64,000 bases of DNA from Meiothermus sp. (GCF_026004115.1 NZ_BPIM01000001.1:1550001-1614000), one strand, 5' to 3'. Numbered from the stretch's first letter, positions 51,672 to 60,104 are shown. Program-made: numbers and translations. The notes: generated by a model not told the origin, from the sequence alone.

Positions 51672-51737
51672 ATTCTTGGTTTCGTGGGGGAGCCCCCAGC
51701 CAGAGCCAGGGGCTCGTTTGTAGGGTTCAGTCCTGTA

Positions 51738-53180
51738 CTAGGCCTCCACCAGCTCGCGGGCCGGGCCTTTCTCTACCGGGAAGCCTTCCTGCTGCCAGGC
51801 CCGGATGCCACCGGTGAGGTTGATCAGGTTGCTGAAGCCTGCCGAGAGCAGGGCGCTGATGGCGGTGGAGGAGCGGTCGCCGCCCAGGCAGTGCACCACC
51901 ACCGGCTTGTCCTTGGGAATGCGGTTCAGGTTGTTCATCACCCGTCCGGCGTGGATATTCAGAGCGCCGGGGATATGGCCGGCTTGGTACTCGTCGGCCC
52001 CGCGCACGTCCAGGATGGCTGCCTCGCCTTTTTCCCACAGGGCTTTGGCCTGGGCCGCGGTGATCTGCGGCACGGTCTCGAGCTCGCCCTGCACGTAGCC
52101 CTCGAGGCTGGGAATATAGCCCACCACCCGGTCCAGCCCGATACGGATGAGCTGCTTGACCAGCTCGGGCACCCGCTCGGGGCCGGCCAGCAGAATCAGG
52201 TCACGGTCGTAGGGCAGCAGCCAGCCGGCCCAGGTCGAGAAGCTCTTGCCCGCCGGGATGTTGATGGCCCCTTTGAGGTGCCCCCCGGCGAAGGCCAGCT
52301 TGTCGCGGGTGTCTACCAGCAAAGCGCCTTCGGACAGCTTTTGCTGGAACTGCTCTAAGGTGAAGAGGTGTGGCTCTTTGAGGTCGCCCAGAATGGGCAT
52401 GCCGTCGCGGTTGAGCCGCTTCATCTGGGCGAAGTAGTAAGGGGCCTCGGGCTGGCCGGACAGCAGCGCCTTGACAAAGCCTTCCTCGTCATTGTTGCGC
52501 AGGTAATCGGCCCACCAGGCAAAGCGGCGCTCATAGCCCACGGTGGTGCTGGCGACGGCCCCCAGGCCCTTGCCGCAGGCGCTACCGGCCCCGTGGCCGG
52601 GCCAGACCTGCACGTAGTCGGGCAGGGTGAGGAACTTTTCCTTGAGGCTCTTGAACATGCGGCGTGCGCCGGGCTCGGCAGTGCCCATGATGCCCGCGGC
52701 CTCTTCCAGCAGGTCGGGGCGGCCAATATCGCCCACAAACACAAAGTCGCCGGTCAGGAAGAAGCCGGGTTCTGTGGCAGCAGCCCCATCTTGCACCAGG
52801 AAGCTGATGTGCTCGGGGGTGTGGCCGGGGGTGTGTACCACGGTAAGGGTGATGTTGCCCAGCTTGATCTGGTCGCCATCTTTCACGAGCTGGTAGTCGA
52901 AGCCCTCGAGGCCCTTGTACTTCCAGTTTTCGTCGCCTTCGTCGCTCAAGTAGAGCTTGGCCCCGGTGGCCCTGGCCAGCTCGCGGGCTCCCGAAAGGTA
53001 GTCGGCGTGGATGTGGGTCTCAGTTACGGCCACAATTCGCATCCCGTTCTTCTGGGCTTCGTCCAGGTACACCTGGATATCGCGCCGGGGGTCGACCACC
53101 ACCGCAGTACCGGCCGACTGACAACCGATAAAGTAGCTACCCTGTGCTAGTCCTTCCTCGTAGATTTGCTTGAAAAGCAT
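51738..53180 (-). CDS. CstB-like persulfide dioxygenase-rhodanese fusion
   Basis: A 480-residue cytoplasmic protein in three parts. Residues 1-240 are an ETHE1-type metallo-beta-lactamase with iron ligands in THIHADYLSG, VVHTPGHTPEH, LTGDFVFVGDIGRPD and VWPGHGAGSACG. Residues about 265-360 are a rhodanese fold whose active loop reads LILLAGPERV, with no Cys. Residues about 375-475 are an active rhodanese (VVHCLGGDRSS). This PDO/pseudo-rhodanese/rhodanese order is that of CstB, which oxidises persulfides to sulfite or thiosulfate. Its promoter carries two operator-like sites. Confidence 0.9.
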   Translation of the reverse strand: MLFKQIYEEGLAQGSYFIGCQSAGTAVVVDPRRDIQVYLDEAQKNGMRIVAVTETHIHADYLSGARELARATGAKLYLSDEGDENWKYKGLEGFDYQLVKDGDQIKLGNITLTVVHTPGHTPEHISFLVQDGAAATEPGFFLTGDFVFVGDIGRPDLLEEAAGIMGTAEPGARRMFKSLKEKFLTLPDYVQVWPGHGAGSACGKGLGAVASTTVGYERRFAWWADYLRNNDEEGFVKALLSGQPEAPYYFAQMKRLNRDGMPILGDLKEPHLFTLEQFQQKLSEGALLVDTRDKLAFAGGHLKGAINIPAGKSFSTWAGWLLPYDRDLILLAGPERVPELVKQLIRIGLDRVVGYIPSLEGYVQGELETVPQITAAQAKALWEKGEAAILDVRGADEYQAGHIPGALNIHAGRVMNNLNRIPKDKPVVVHCLGGDRSSTAISALLSAGFSNLINLTGGIRAWQQEGFPVEKGPARELVEA

Positions 53181-53202
53181 GTACGAACCTCCTGGCTCGT
53201 AG

Positions 53203-53247
53203 AATATATCCCTGGGGGGTATTTTGTCAAATACCCCCCCATGATAT
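53203..53247 (-). promoter_or_regulatory. cstB promoter with two operator-like palindromes
   Basis: Minus strand TTGACA (53225-53230), 16-bp spacer, TATATT (53203-53208). Palindrome 1 (53205-53222, TATCCCTGGGGGGTAT core) fills the spacer; palindrome 2 (53229-53247, ATACCCCCCCATGATAT core) lies upstream of or over the -35. Confidence 0.75.
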
Positions 53248-54522
53248 TTAGGCCAGCCCCTTAAGCATCAGGTTCCAGTACATGAAAGGCAGGCCGTACT
53301 TCTTCAGGAGCCACATGTCGTAGCGCTCCTTCTGGGTGTTGATGGGCAGGGTGGGGTGCCACTGGTTATCGTAAAGGAACTCAGCCAAAAACATTTTGCC
53401 GTAGGCGGTAACCAGCGGGCAGGAGGTGTAGCCGTCATACTGCCGGGTGGGATCTTGACCCTTCATAACCGACAGGAGATTTTCCACCAGCACCGGAGCC
53501 TGCTTGCGCACGGCCGCACCGGTTCTGGAGGTGGGCAGGCTGCTGGCATCGCCCAGGCTAAAGACGTTGGGAAAACGGGCATGTTGAAGGGTGTGCTTGT
53601 GCACCTCTACCCAGCCCAGTGGTGTGCTGGGGTCGGCCAGTGGGCTTTGTTTGATGAAATCGGGGGCGCTTTGGGGAGGAACCACATGGAGGAAGTCAAA
53701 AGGAACTGTGATTCGGGGCCTCGGGGTATCCGGTGCGGCTTTGACCGTGGGATGGTTGGCGGTTAGCTCGAAGGTGGCCTCTTTTTTATGACCATCAACC
53801 GCTACGAGTTCGTGATGAAAGCGGGTATCGATGCCGTAGCGCTCGATCACCCGATCCAGCACCGCTTTTATTTCTGGTACAGCAAAAATGGTCGTTCCTG
53901 CTGAACCGAAAACCACCTCGAGGTCCCTGGCGAAACCACGACGTCGGGCGTAGTCGGCGGTCAGGTACATGATTTTTTGGGGGGCTCCACCGCACTTGAC
54001 CGGTGTACTGGGGGCACTAAAAAGGGCCACGCCCCCTTTTAGTTGCTGCATGAAGGCCCAGGTTTTGGGTGCGAGGTCGAAGCGGTAGTTGCTGCTCACT
54101 CCATTTTGCCCAAGGGTTTCCTCCAGCCCCTCGATCTTATGCCAGTCGAGCTGGATACCTGCTGCAACCACCAGAAAGTCGTAGCCAACCTCACGCCCAC
54201 CACGGGTGTGTACCACCTGCTTGATGGGGTCAATTTCCTCGGCAGCGTCCTGAATCCAGCGAATCCCCGGGGGAATCTGGCGTTCTTCAGGTCGCACCGT
54301 GGCCTCGGGGCGATAGGCTCCCGCGCCCACCAGCGTCCAGGCAGCCTGGTAGTAGTGCTTGTCGGAGGGCTCGAGCACGCCCACATCCTCTACCCCTTTG
54401 CGCCTTAGCTGGGCAGCCACGGTCAGGCCTGCCGTCCCGCCGCCGACAATCAGGATTTTGTGATGGAGCCGCTCCTTGACCTGGCTCCGTACCGTAATTG
54501 TTTTTTCCTCCCTTATAATCAT
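53248..54522 (-). CDS. sqr: sulfide:quinone oxidoreductase (type II-like)
   Basis: A 424-residue flavoprotein with FAD motif ILIVGGGTAGLT near residue 25. Redox Cys lie in STPVKCGGAPQKIMYL near residue 172 and DGYTSCPLVT near 367. This two-Cys pattern (no third Cys near residue 120) and the KCGGAPQKIMY block match type II SQRs, the group of mitochondrial SQOR, which usually pass sulfur to an acceptor thiol. A membrane-associating C-terminus (YGLPFMYWNLMLKGL) follows. It makes persulfide that CstB downstream would consume. Confidence 0.93.
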   Translation of the reverse strand: MIIREEKTITVRSQVKERLHHKILIVGGGTAGLTVAAQLRRKGVEDVGVLEPSDKHYYQAAWTLVGAGAYRPEATVRPEERQIPPGIRWIQDAAEEIDPIKQVVHTRGGREVGYDFLVVAAGIQLDWHKIEGLEETLGQNGVSSNYRFDLAPKTWAFMQQLKGGVALFSAPSTPVKCGGAPQKIMYLTADYARRRGFARDLEVVFGSAGTTIFAVPEIKAVLDRVIERYGIDTRFHHELVAVDGHKKEATFELTANHPTVKAAPDTPRPRITVPFDFLHVVPPQSAPDFIKQSPLADPSTPLGWVEVHKHTLQHARFPNVFSLGDASSLPTSRTGAAVRKQAPVLVENLLSVMKGQDPTRQYDGYTSCPLVTAYGKMFLAEFLYDNQWHPTLPINTQKERYDMWLLKKYGLPFMYWNLMLKGLA

Positions 54523-54641
54523 AAAAAACCTTCCTTGGAGCTTGGCATCTTTCAGACCAGGGTAGGTATAACTTTTTGTTAAAGCAAATAGCTTTTGGTT
54601 ATATTTTTCATCACATCGGGGTATGATTGTCCCAATCAGCT
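54523..54641. promoter_or_regulatory. divergent sqr/LysR control region
   Basis: A 119-bp AT-rich gap. It holds two direct repeats, ATAACTTTTTGTTAA and ATAGCTTTTGGTTAT, about two turns apart, suitable for a LysR protein. A -10-like TATGAT lies 14 bp before the LysR start. The half-site GGGGTATGA resembles the CstR/CsoR motif but is not palindromic here. Confidence 0.5.
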
Positions 54642-55562
54642 ATGCGTCTGAACCCTAGGTATCTGGTGGTATTTTGTGTGGTGGCCGAATTGCGCAGCCT
54701 GAGCCGCGCCGCCGAGGTATTGAACCTGAGCCAGCCCGCCGTAAGCAAAACCCTGAAGGCCCTCGAGGATGCCGTGCGGCAGCCTCTTTATGAGCGTACG
54801 CCCCAGGGCATTGCCCTGACCGAGGCCGGAAAGGCCTTACTGCCCTACGCCTGTGCGGTTAGCAGGAGCCTGGCCCAGGCCACCCGCTTTATCGAAGAAA
54901 AGCGGCATCAGCGTATCCCCAGCCTCGAGGTGGGTCTGGCCTGGAGTCTGATTCCGCGTTACCAGGTGACGTTTTTAGACTGGGCCAGGGCGCAAAAGGG
55001 CCGTTTCGAGCTTCAACTGACGCACGGCACAACCCTCGAGCTCATCGCCCAGGTGTACCAGCGCGACCTGGATGGTGCGCTGGTGTTGGGCGGCAGCGAA
55101 GCCTTGCCGGAGCCCCTGGAGGCCCGCCGCCTGACCACCGACGAGGCCGTGCTGGTAGTTGGCCCTTCGCATCCCTGGGCAGACATGGGGGGGGTTGCCC
55201 TGGGGCTACTGGAAGATATGCCGGTGCTGGTTCCCCAGCGCAACTCGCGTTTGCGCTTGCGCCTCGAGCAGTTCCTCGAGCGCTACGGCATTGTGCCCGC
55301 AAGTCTGGTGGAGTGCGGCAGTTTGTTTGGGGTCAAGGCTGCTGCCGCTGCTGGGCTGGGGGTGGGGATTGCCGCCCGCTCCTTTGTCCAGCCCGAGGTA
55401 GAGGCCGGCACCTTGCGGGCTTTGTTCATCGAAGACCCCGGCTTCTCGCTGGGGGTGCACTGGATTACCCACCCCGAAGCCTCGTTGGGCATTGCCACCC
55501 GTGAACTGCTGGGGCAGTTATGGCGCTCGCTTAGCTTGGCCCAGGGCCTCGAGAAGGTTTGA
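54642..55562 (+). CDS. LysR-family regulator next to sqr
   Basis: A 306-residue LysR protein: winged helix YLVVFCVVAELRSLSRAAEVLNLSQPAVSKTLKAL and an effector domain from about residue 85 (PSLEVGLAWSLIPRYQVTF). Relatives with the SQPAVSKTLKALE helix include PcaQ/GbpR-type regulators of aromatic catabolism, but the divergent sqr gene suggests that it controls sulfide oxidation. The ATG at 54642 is preferred over an upstream TTG. Effector unknown. Confidence 0.87.
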   Translation: MRLNPRYLVVFCVVAELRSLSRAAEVLNLSQPAVSKTLKALEDAVRQPLYERTPQGIALTEAGKALLPYACAVSRSLAQATRFIEEKRHQRIPSLEVGLAWSLIPRYQVTFLDWARAQKGRFELQLTHGTTLELIAQVYQRDLDGALVLGGSEALPEPLEARRLTTDEAVLVVGPSHPWADMGGVALGLLEDMPVLVPQRNSRLRLRLEQFLERYGIVPASLVECGSLFGVKAAAAAGLGVGIAARSFVQPEVEAGTLRALFIEDPGFSLGVHWITHPEASLGIATRELLGQLWRSLSLAQGLEKV

Positions 55563-55578
55563 GCTGATACCCCAAAAA

Positions 55579-55610
55579 AACCAGAACCCTGTTGCATTGG
55601 GGTTCTGGTT
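55579..55610 (-). terminator. terminator of the tRNA transcript (minus strand)
   Basis: AACCAGAACCC and GGGTTCTGGTT make an 11-bp stem; on the minus strand a T-run (TTTTTTT) follows. It also lies 17 bp after the LysR stop on the other strand. Confidence 0.85.
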
Positions 55611-55715
55611 CGAACGCCAAACCAAACTTAGGGGTACTCGTAGGTGACTTGAAGATACGGTTTGTTGCTTGCGGCGTTGCTGGTTTAAAAGTGGCGGATT
55701 CTTGATGTTTTGAGC

Positions 55716-55791
55716 TGGTGCCAAGGGGCGGAATCGAACCGCCGACACTGCGATTTTCAGTCGCATGCTCTACCGACTGAGCTACCTTGGC
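55716..55791 (-). tRNA. tRNA-Phe (GAA)
   Basis: A 76-nt cloverleaf with encoded CCA: acceptor GCCAAGG/CCTTGGC, D-arm GCTC..GAGC, anticodon loop CTGAAAA (GAA), T-arm GGCGG TTCGATT CCGCC. Preceded on the same strand by tRNA-Asp 25 bp away. Confidence 0.97.
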
Positions 55792-55816
55792 AAGAGGCCG
55801 CCCGCAGGCGGCTTGG

Positions 55817-55893
55817 TGGCGCTCCGGACGGGACTTGAACCCGCGATCTCCCACGTGACAGGCGGGTATGTTAACCAACTACACCACCGGAGC
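55817..55893 (-). tRNA. tRNA-Asp (GTC)
   Basis: A 77-nt cloverleaf with encoded CCA: acceptor GCTCCGG/CCGGAGC, anticodon loop CTGTCAC (GTC), T-arm CGCGG GTTCAAG TCCCG. First of the two tRNAs in the transcript. Confidence 0.97.
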
Positions 55894-55967
55894 AGATTGT
55901 TGCGCAGCGTCGGAGTCGTCCGAACGGGCACATAGGATAATAGCGGCTGGCCTACTGGGTGTCAAGC

Positions 55968-56318
55968 ATGATGACCTGGAAAGAGGTGCTTGCCCAACAC
56001 AAAACCCTGCGGGGCATTGGGCAGCATAGCCTGCTGGTAGACCGGGGCGAGTCGGGCTACCGCAACCGCTTCTTGCCCGACGGCGCCATTCTGTACCCGG
56101 GCGAGGGGCTTGCGGGCCACCAGCAGCCCACCGGGGGGAACCGGATTTTGCTCGAGGCCCTCGCATCCCAAACCCCCTTGCGGGTTTATGAGCGCTTGAA
56201 GCCCAACTGCTGGCAGGATCGGGGCCCGTACCGGGTCGAGGGTGTGGAATACCGGCTGGAAGAGGCCGAGCGCCGCTATGTCTACTGGTTCCGGCTGGTG
56301 CCGCTCGCTGCTACCTGA
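55968..56318 (+). CDS. small protein of unknown function, possible SRA-like fold
   Basis: A 116-residue protein from the ATG at 55968. The block YPGEGLAGHQQPTGGNRILLEAL followed by PLRVYERLKPNCW and YVYWFRLVPL recalls the YDG/SRA-type base-recognition modules (xYxGEGxxGxQ..GNxxL pattern) found with McrA-like nucleases, but here the protein stands alone and I am not certain. It reads away from the tRNA genes and its 3' end overlaps trpF (opposite strand) by 37 bp. Other options: a stand-alone modified-DNA reader or an unrelated fold. Confidence 0.6.
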   Translation: MMTWKEVLAQHKTLRGIGQHSLLVDRGESGYRNRFLPDGAILYPGEGLAGHQQPTGGNRILLEALASQTPLRVYERLKPNCWQDRGPYRVEGVEYRLEEAERRYVYWFRLVPLAAT

Positions 56319-56899
56319 GCCAAAAACCGCCGCAGCTTGAGGGGGTCTTTGAGGCGGGGCGCTGCTTCCACCCCGCTGCTTACGTCCACCGCATACGGCT
56401 TCAAGTCGAGTATGGGTTGCAGGTTGTGGGGGGTCAGGCCTCCGGCAATGATGAGCCGGGGGTGTGGCTTCAGGGGTACAACCCAGTCGAGGGGATAGCT
56501 TTGCCCGCTCCCGGGACTGACCCCATCCAGCAAGAGTGCGTCGGCAGGATAAGAAAGCCACTCGGGTTGGGCCGGGCCGGAGAGCTTGAAGGCTTTGATG
56601 ACCGGAAGGAACCGGCGGATATGCTCGGCCCACTCGGGGGGTTCGCTCCCGTGAAGCTGGGCCACCTGGAGCCGGGCCGTCTGCATATGATCGAGAACCA
56701 CCTCCGGGGGGGTGTCGACAAACACGCCCACCCGCACCACAAAAGGCCCCAGCGCCTCCGCAATGGGACGGATTTGCTCGGGCTCCACATAGCGCTTGGT
56801 GCCAGGGGCCAGGATGAAGCCCAGGGCCCAGGCCCCTAGCTCTTCGGCCAGGAGGGCGTCCTCGAGGCGGGTGATACCACAGATTTTGGCGCGGGTCAT
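56282..56899 (-). CDS. trpF: phosphoribosylanthranilate isomerase
   Basis: A 205-residue TIM barrel that catalyses the Amadori step of tryptophan synthesis. AKICGITRLEDAL at the start holds the general-base Cys; VGVFVDTPPEVV, LQVAQLHGSE, ALLLDGVSPGSGQ (general-acid Asp) and LIIAGGLTPHNL plus VDVSSGVE follow in family order. No other trp gene is adjacent. It ends within the oppositely oriented unknown gene. Confidence 0.95.
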   Translation of the reverse strand: MTRAKICGITRLEDALLAEELGAWALGFILAPGTKRYVEPEQIRPIAEALGPFVVRVGVFVDTPPEVVLDHMQTARLQVAQLHGSEPPEWAEHIRRFLPVIKAFKLSGPAQPEWLSYPADALLLDGVSPGSGQSYPLDWVVPLKPHPRLIIAGGLTPHNLQPILDLKPYAVDVSSGVEAAPRLKDPLKLRRFLAQVAASGTSRNQ

Positions 56900-57012
56900 A
56901 GGGGTCTCGGGTTGGGGGTTTTTCCGGGAAATGTGAAGCCCAGTGTCTTTTTTTGTCTTACTACGGTCAATAGATCTATAGATCTTATAGACTATAGACG
57001 ATCGGCTTTAAC

Positions 57013-57144
57013 TTATACCGGATTCAAAAAGATAATCATCCAAACCAAAGATTCCCAGAGGCTATCTTTTTGAATCCTAGAGCACTCCCTTCGGTCGGGT
57101 TAGTTCGACGCCATCCGGCGCCGAACTAACCGAATCTGGTATTA
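57013..57144 (-). repeat. two-hairpin dispersed element, copy 4 (short form)
   Basis: A 132-bp copy with ends TTATACCGGATTC and GAATCTGGTATTA, both hairpins and no long-form middle. Its last three bases are the TAA stop codon of the lutB-like gene, as copy 1 supplies the stop of the ATPase gene. The rest of 56900-57012 is AT-rich, with repeated AGATCTATAGA-like motifs and no gene. Confidence 0.87.
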
Positions 57145-58536
57145 CACTTCCCCATCCTCCCACATCTGCCGAAAGCTCTTGGGGCTGGGCTTCAAACCTG
57201 CCCGGCCTTCCGTCCAGGCTTTGAGCACCGGCACCACCGTGTTATCCAGGGCTTTTTCGGGCAAGAGGCGCACGGCCTTGGAGGCCAGGCGGTAGGCCCA
57301 GGGCTGGGTCATGGCCAGGGCATAACCCTTGATGGCGGCGACCTCAAACCGAGGGGTCAGCCCTTCTTCCACCGCCCGGTTGCGCCAGGTGAGCAGCAGC
57401 TTGGGGATGGGAATCCGTACCGGGCAGGCCTGGAAACAAGCCCCGCACAGAGAGGAGGCGTAGGGGAGGGGTTTGGTCTCCGGGAGGCCCAGTAGCCCTG
57501 GGGACAGGATGGCCCCAATGGGCCCACTGTAGACGTAGCCGTAGGCGTGGCCGCCGGTCTGACGGTAGACCGGGCAGGCGTTCAGGCAGGCAGCGCAGCG
57601 CAGACAGCGCAGGGTCTCCCAGGCTTCGGGGTCGGCCAGCACGCTGCTGCGCCCATTGTCCACAAAGACCACGTGCACCTCTTCGGGCCCGTCGGGTTCA
57701 TCGGGCTGGCGCGGCCCCTGGATGAGCGAGACAAAGGTGCCGATCCGCTGTCCGGTAGCAGCACGGGCGGTGAGCGAAAGGAAGACCGAAAGATCGGAGA
57801 AGCGGGGCAGGAGTTTTTCCAGGCCCACCAAGGCCACATGAATGCGCGGGGCCGAGGTGGAGAGCCGAATATTTCCTTCGTTTTCAATCAGGGCCAGGGT
57901 GCCGGTCTCGGCGACCACAAAATTGCCCCCCGAGATGCCCATATCGGCCCTCAGAAACCCCTCGCGCAGCAGCTTGCGGGCTGCGGCGGCCAGGTGGTCG
58001 GGGCTGGCGTCCAGAGGGGTTTGGAAGCGCTCGTGGAAGAGCTGGCGGATTTGCTCCAGGTTCAGGTGAATGGCCGGGCCCACGATGTGCGAAGGGGGCT
58101 GCTTCAGCAGTTGGATGATGTACTCGCCGAGGTCGGTCTCGAGTACTTCCACCCCCATCCCCTCGAGCATGGGGTTGATGCCCAGTTCTTCCGAGACCAT
58201 GGTCTTGGCCTTGACCACCTTCCTGACCTGGCCTGTGCGGGCAATGTCGGCCACAATGCGCCGGGCGTCGTCGGCGTCCTCGGCCCAGTGCACCTGCACG
58301 CCGTTTTTCTGGAGGTTGGCTTCGGCTTCCAGCAGGTACCTGTCCAGGTTGGAGAGCACATGGTTCTTGACGCCTTCGGCCCAGTGCCGCCAGGTTTCGG
58401 CATCCACCTCGGCATAGGCCTGCCGTCTTTTGCTATCGAAGTTCAGGGTGGCCCCGGTGACCGAGTCGCGTACATGGGGCTCCTCGCGCAACACTCGAGC
58501 GGCTTCCTGGGGGTACTGGTTGGCGGTGACTTTCAT
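57142..58536 (-). CDS. lutB: LutB-like lactate-utilisation iron-sulfur protein
   Basis: A 464-residue protein. The LUD domain (KNGVQVHWAEDADDARRIV; VVKAKTMVSEELGIN; GISGGNFVVAETGTLALIENEGN) is followed by two 4Fe-4S sites with CLRCAACLNACP near residue 305 and CGACFQACPV near 357. With LutA and LutC it oxidises L-lactate in a cytochrome-independent manner. LutC is not in the window. The ATG at 58536 has GGGAGG upstream and overlaps the lutA stop (ATGA). Its own stop is given by a repeat. Confidence 0.92.
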   Translation of the reverse strand: MKVTANQYPQEAARVLREEPHVRDSVTGATLNFDSKRRQAYAEVDAETWRHWAEGVKNHVLSNLDRYLLEAEANLQKNGVQVHWAEDADDARRIVADIARTGQVRKVVKAKTMVSEELGINPMLEGMGVEVLETDLGEYIIQLLKQPPSHIVGPAIHLNLEQIRQLFHERFQTPLDASPDHLAAAARKLLREGFLRADMGISGGNFVVAETGTLALIENEGNIRLSTSAPRIHVALVGLEKLLPRFSDLSVFLSLTARAATGQRIGTFVSLIQGPRQPDEPDGPEEVHVVFVDNGRSSVLADPEAWETLRCLRCAACLNACPVYRQTGGHAYGYVYSGPIGAILSPGLLGLPETKPLPYASSLCGACFQACPVRIPIPKLLLTWRNRAVEEGLTPRFEVAAIKGYALAMTQPWAYRLASKAVRLLPEKALDNTVVPVLKAWTEGRAGLKPSPKSFRQMWEDGEV

Positions 58537-59261
58537 TGCGTGGCCTCCCACAGAACCGAAGCCAGGGGCCTGACCGCCAGGCCCAGACCCCGGTTTTCGA
58601 TGCGGCCCGCGAGGTGAAGTATGCAGCCGCCATCGGCGCTGGTAAGGAAATCAATCTGGCTTTGGGCTGGCAGGGTGGAAAGCTTGCGGTCGGCCATGCT
58701 CAGGGCCACCTCGGGCAGCTTGACCGAGAACAACCCGCCAAAGCCGCAGCACTCTTCGGTGGCGGCCCAGTCTACAATTTCGGCCCCGGCATTGCGCAAG
58801 AGCGTGAGGGGCTCTTGCTTGATGCCGAGTTCGCGCAGGGCATGACAGCCGTGGTGGTAGGCAATACGCCGGCCTTGCAGGCCCTGGCCCAGGTGGTTGA
58901 CCCCCAGCACCTTCACGATGAACTCCGCAAGCTCAAAGGTCTTGTGGCTCAGGGCCTCGGCCCTGGCGAACATGCGGGGCTGCTCGCGGTACAGCTCGGG
59001 GTAGAAAGCCCGCAACATGGTGGTGCAGGAGCCCGAAGGCAGCACCACGTACTGGGCGTTTTCGAACACCCCCAGGGTGTATTCGGCCACCTGGCGGGCC
59101 TCGGCCCAGTAGCCGGCGTTGTAGGCGGGCTGGCCGCAGCAGGTCTGGCCCTGGGGAAACTCGACGGTGCAGCCCAGGTGACGAAGAAGCTTTACGGCGG
59201 CCACCCCGGCCTCGGCGAAGAACTGGTCGGCCAAGCAGGTGACGAAGAAGGTCACTTTCAT
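58533..59261 (-). CDS. lutA: LutA-like Cys-rich (CCG) oxidoreductase subunit
   Basis: A 242-residue protein with two CCG modules, GQTCCGQPAYNAGY near residue 42 and EECCGFGGLFSVK near 175, that hold the iron-sulfur cofactor as in GlpC/HdrB relatives. VTFFVTCLADQFF at the start is typical of LutA. The ATG at 59261 lies 9 bp behind a perfect TATAAT, which favours it over an upstream in-frame ATG at 59294. Operon lutA-lutB. Confidence 0.92.
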   Translation of the reverse strand: MKVTFFVTCLADQFFAEAGVAAVKLLRHLGCTVEFPQGQTCCGQPAYNAGYWAEARQVAEYTLGVFENAQYVVLPSGSCTTMLRAFYPELYREQPRMFARAEALSHKTFELAEFIVKVLGVNHLGQGLQGRRIAYHHGCHALRELGIKQEPLTLLRNAGAEIVDWAATEECCGFGGLFSVKLPEVALSMADRKLSTLPAQSQIDFLTSADGGCILHLAGRIENRGLGLAVRPLASVLWEATQ

Positions 59262-59330
59262 GTTGAATGGATTATATCCAAATACGTGGCCCAATATGGG
59301 GGGTTATGACAGGGCCGGCGCGAAGTAAAA

Positions 59331-59472
59331 CCTCTCCTACCTCCCCCAACGGGGGAGGTCAGGTGGGGGCCTAATACCCGGCCAGGTTGCTTGCTTGCAG
59401 GCAATTTTTGCAACACCGGCTGTCTAAAGCGCACTTAGCTAAGGTTTGCGGGGGTTTGCGTACCGACCCTGG
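59331..59472. repeat. degenerate intergenic repeat R3, copy b
   Basis: Partner of 47800-47930. It starts with a strong hairpin (CCTCCCCC/GGGGGAGG) and goes on with the same ordered blocks (CAGGTGGGGG, ATACCC, GCCAGGT, GTCTAAAGC). It fills much of the 304-bp gap 59262-59565, where no gene is seen. Confidence 0.55.
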
Positions 59473-59565
59473 GGGGTTATGAGCAAGCCAGGACATAACC
59501 AGGTAAAGGCTTTCTGAAAGGGTCGAGGCCCTGGGTGCGCTATGCTTAAGGCTGGAGGTTCTCAG

Positions 59566-59904
59566 ATGCGGCGGAAACTCATCCTGAGCACCTCGAGCCA
59601 GCTCGAGGGCTACCAGATCACCGAGTACCTGGACGTGGTGTTTGGCGAGGCCATTGTGGGGGCCAACATCTTCCGCGACCTGCTGGCCTCGGTGCGCGAC
59701 ATTGTGGGTGGGCGGAGCGGGGCCTACGAGGCTGAGTTGCGCAAAGCCCGCGAGATAGCTTTGGGGGAGCTCGAGCAGGCGGCCATGGCCCGTGGGGCCG
59801 ATGCCGTGATTGGCATTGACGTGGACTACGAGACCGTGGGACAGGGCAATATGCTGATGGTGACAGCCTCGGGGACGGCGGTAAAAGCAAGCAAACGGTA
59901 CTGA
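59566..59904 (+). CDS. YbjQ-family (UPF0145) protein
   Basis: A 112-residue protein with the family pattern: [30 protein letters not shown], then a helix and [16 protein letters not shown]. YbjQ proteins form pentamers of unknown function. The ATG at 59566 has GGAGGTTCTC upstream. Two bases separate it from the next small gene. Confidence 0.88.
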   Translation: MRRKLILSTSSQLEGYQITEYLDVVFGEAIVGANIFRDLLASVRDIVGGRSGAYEAELRKAREIALGELEQAAMARGADAVIGIDVDYETVGQGNMLMVTASGTAVKASKRY

Positions 59905-59906
59905 AC

Positions 59907-60104
59907 ATGGTGCTTTGTGGGGATGATTGTCGGTCTATCTGCGACCACTGCCGATATTTCAAGCCTATCTACGACAACGAAGACGCAAGGGACGGGTATG
60001 GCTGGTGTGAGCGGCATCAAAAAGAAACAGACCGCCTCTCGCTCTGCGACGAGTTTCACTGCTGGCGGGCGATTCCTACGCTCGAGGCCCAGCGCGATAG
60101 GTAA
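59907..60104 (+). CDS. small Cys-rich protein
   Basis: A 65-residue protein with six Cys and two His in a zinc-ribbon or small Fe-S-type arrangement: CGDDC, ICDHCRYFKP, WCERHQKET, LCDEFHCW. I do not recognise the family. It follows the YbjQ-like gene by two bases and its end overlaps the DUF418 gene on the other strand by 29 bp. The regular CxxC-type spacing and good position make a real gene likely. Confidence 0.65.
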   Translation: MVLCGDDCRSICDHCRYFKPIYDNEDARDGYGWCERHQKETDRLSLCDEFHCWRAIPTLEAQRDR

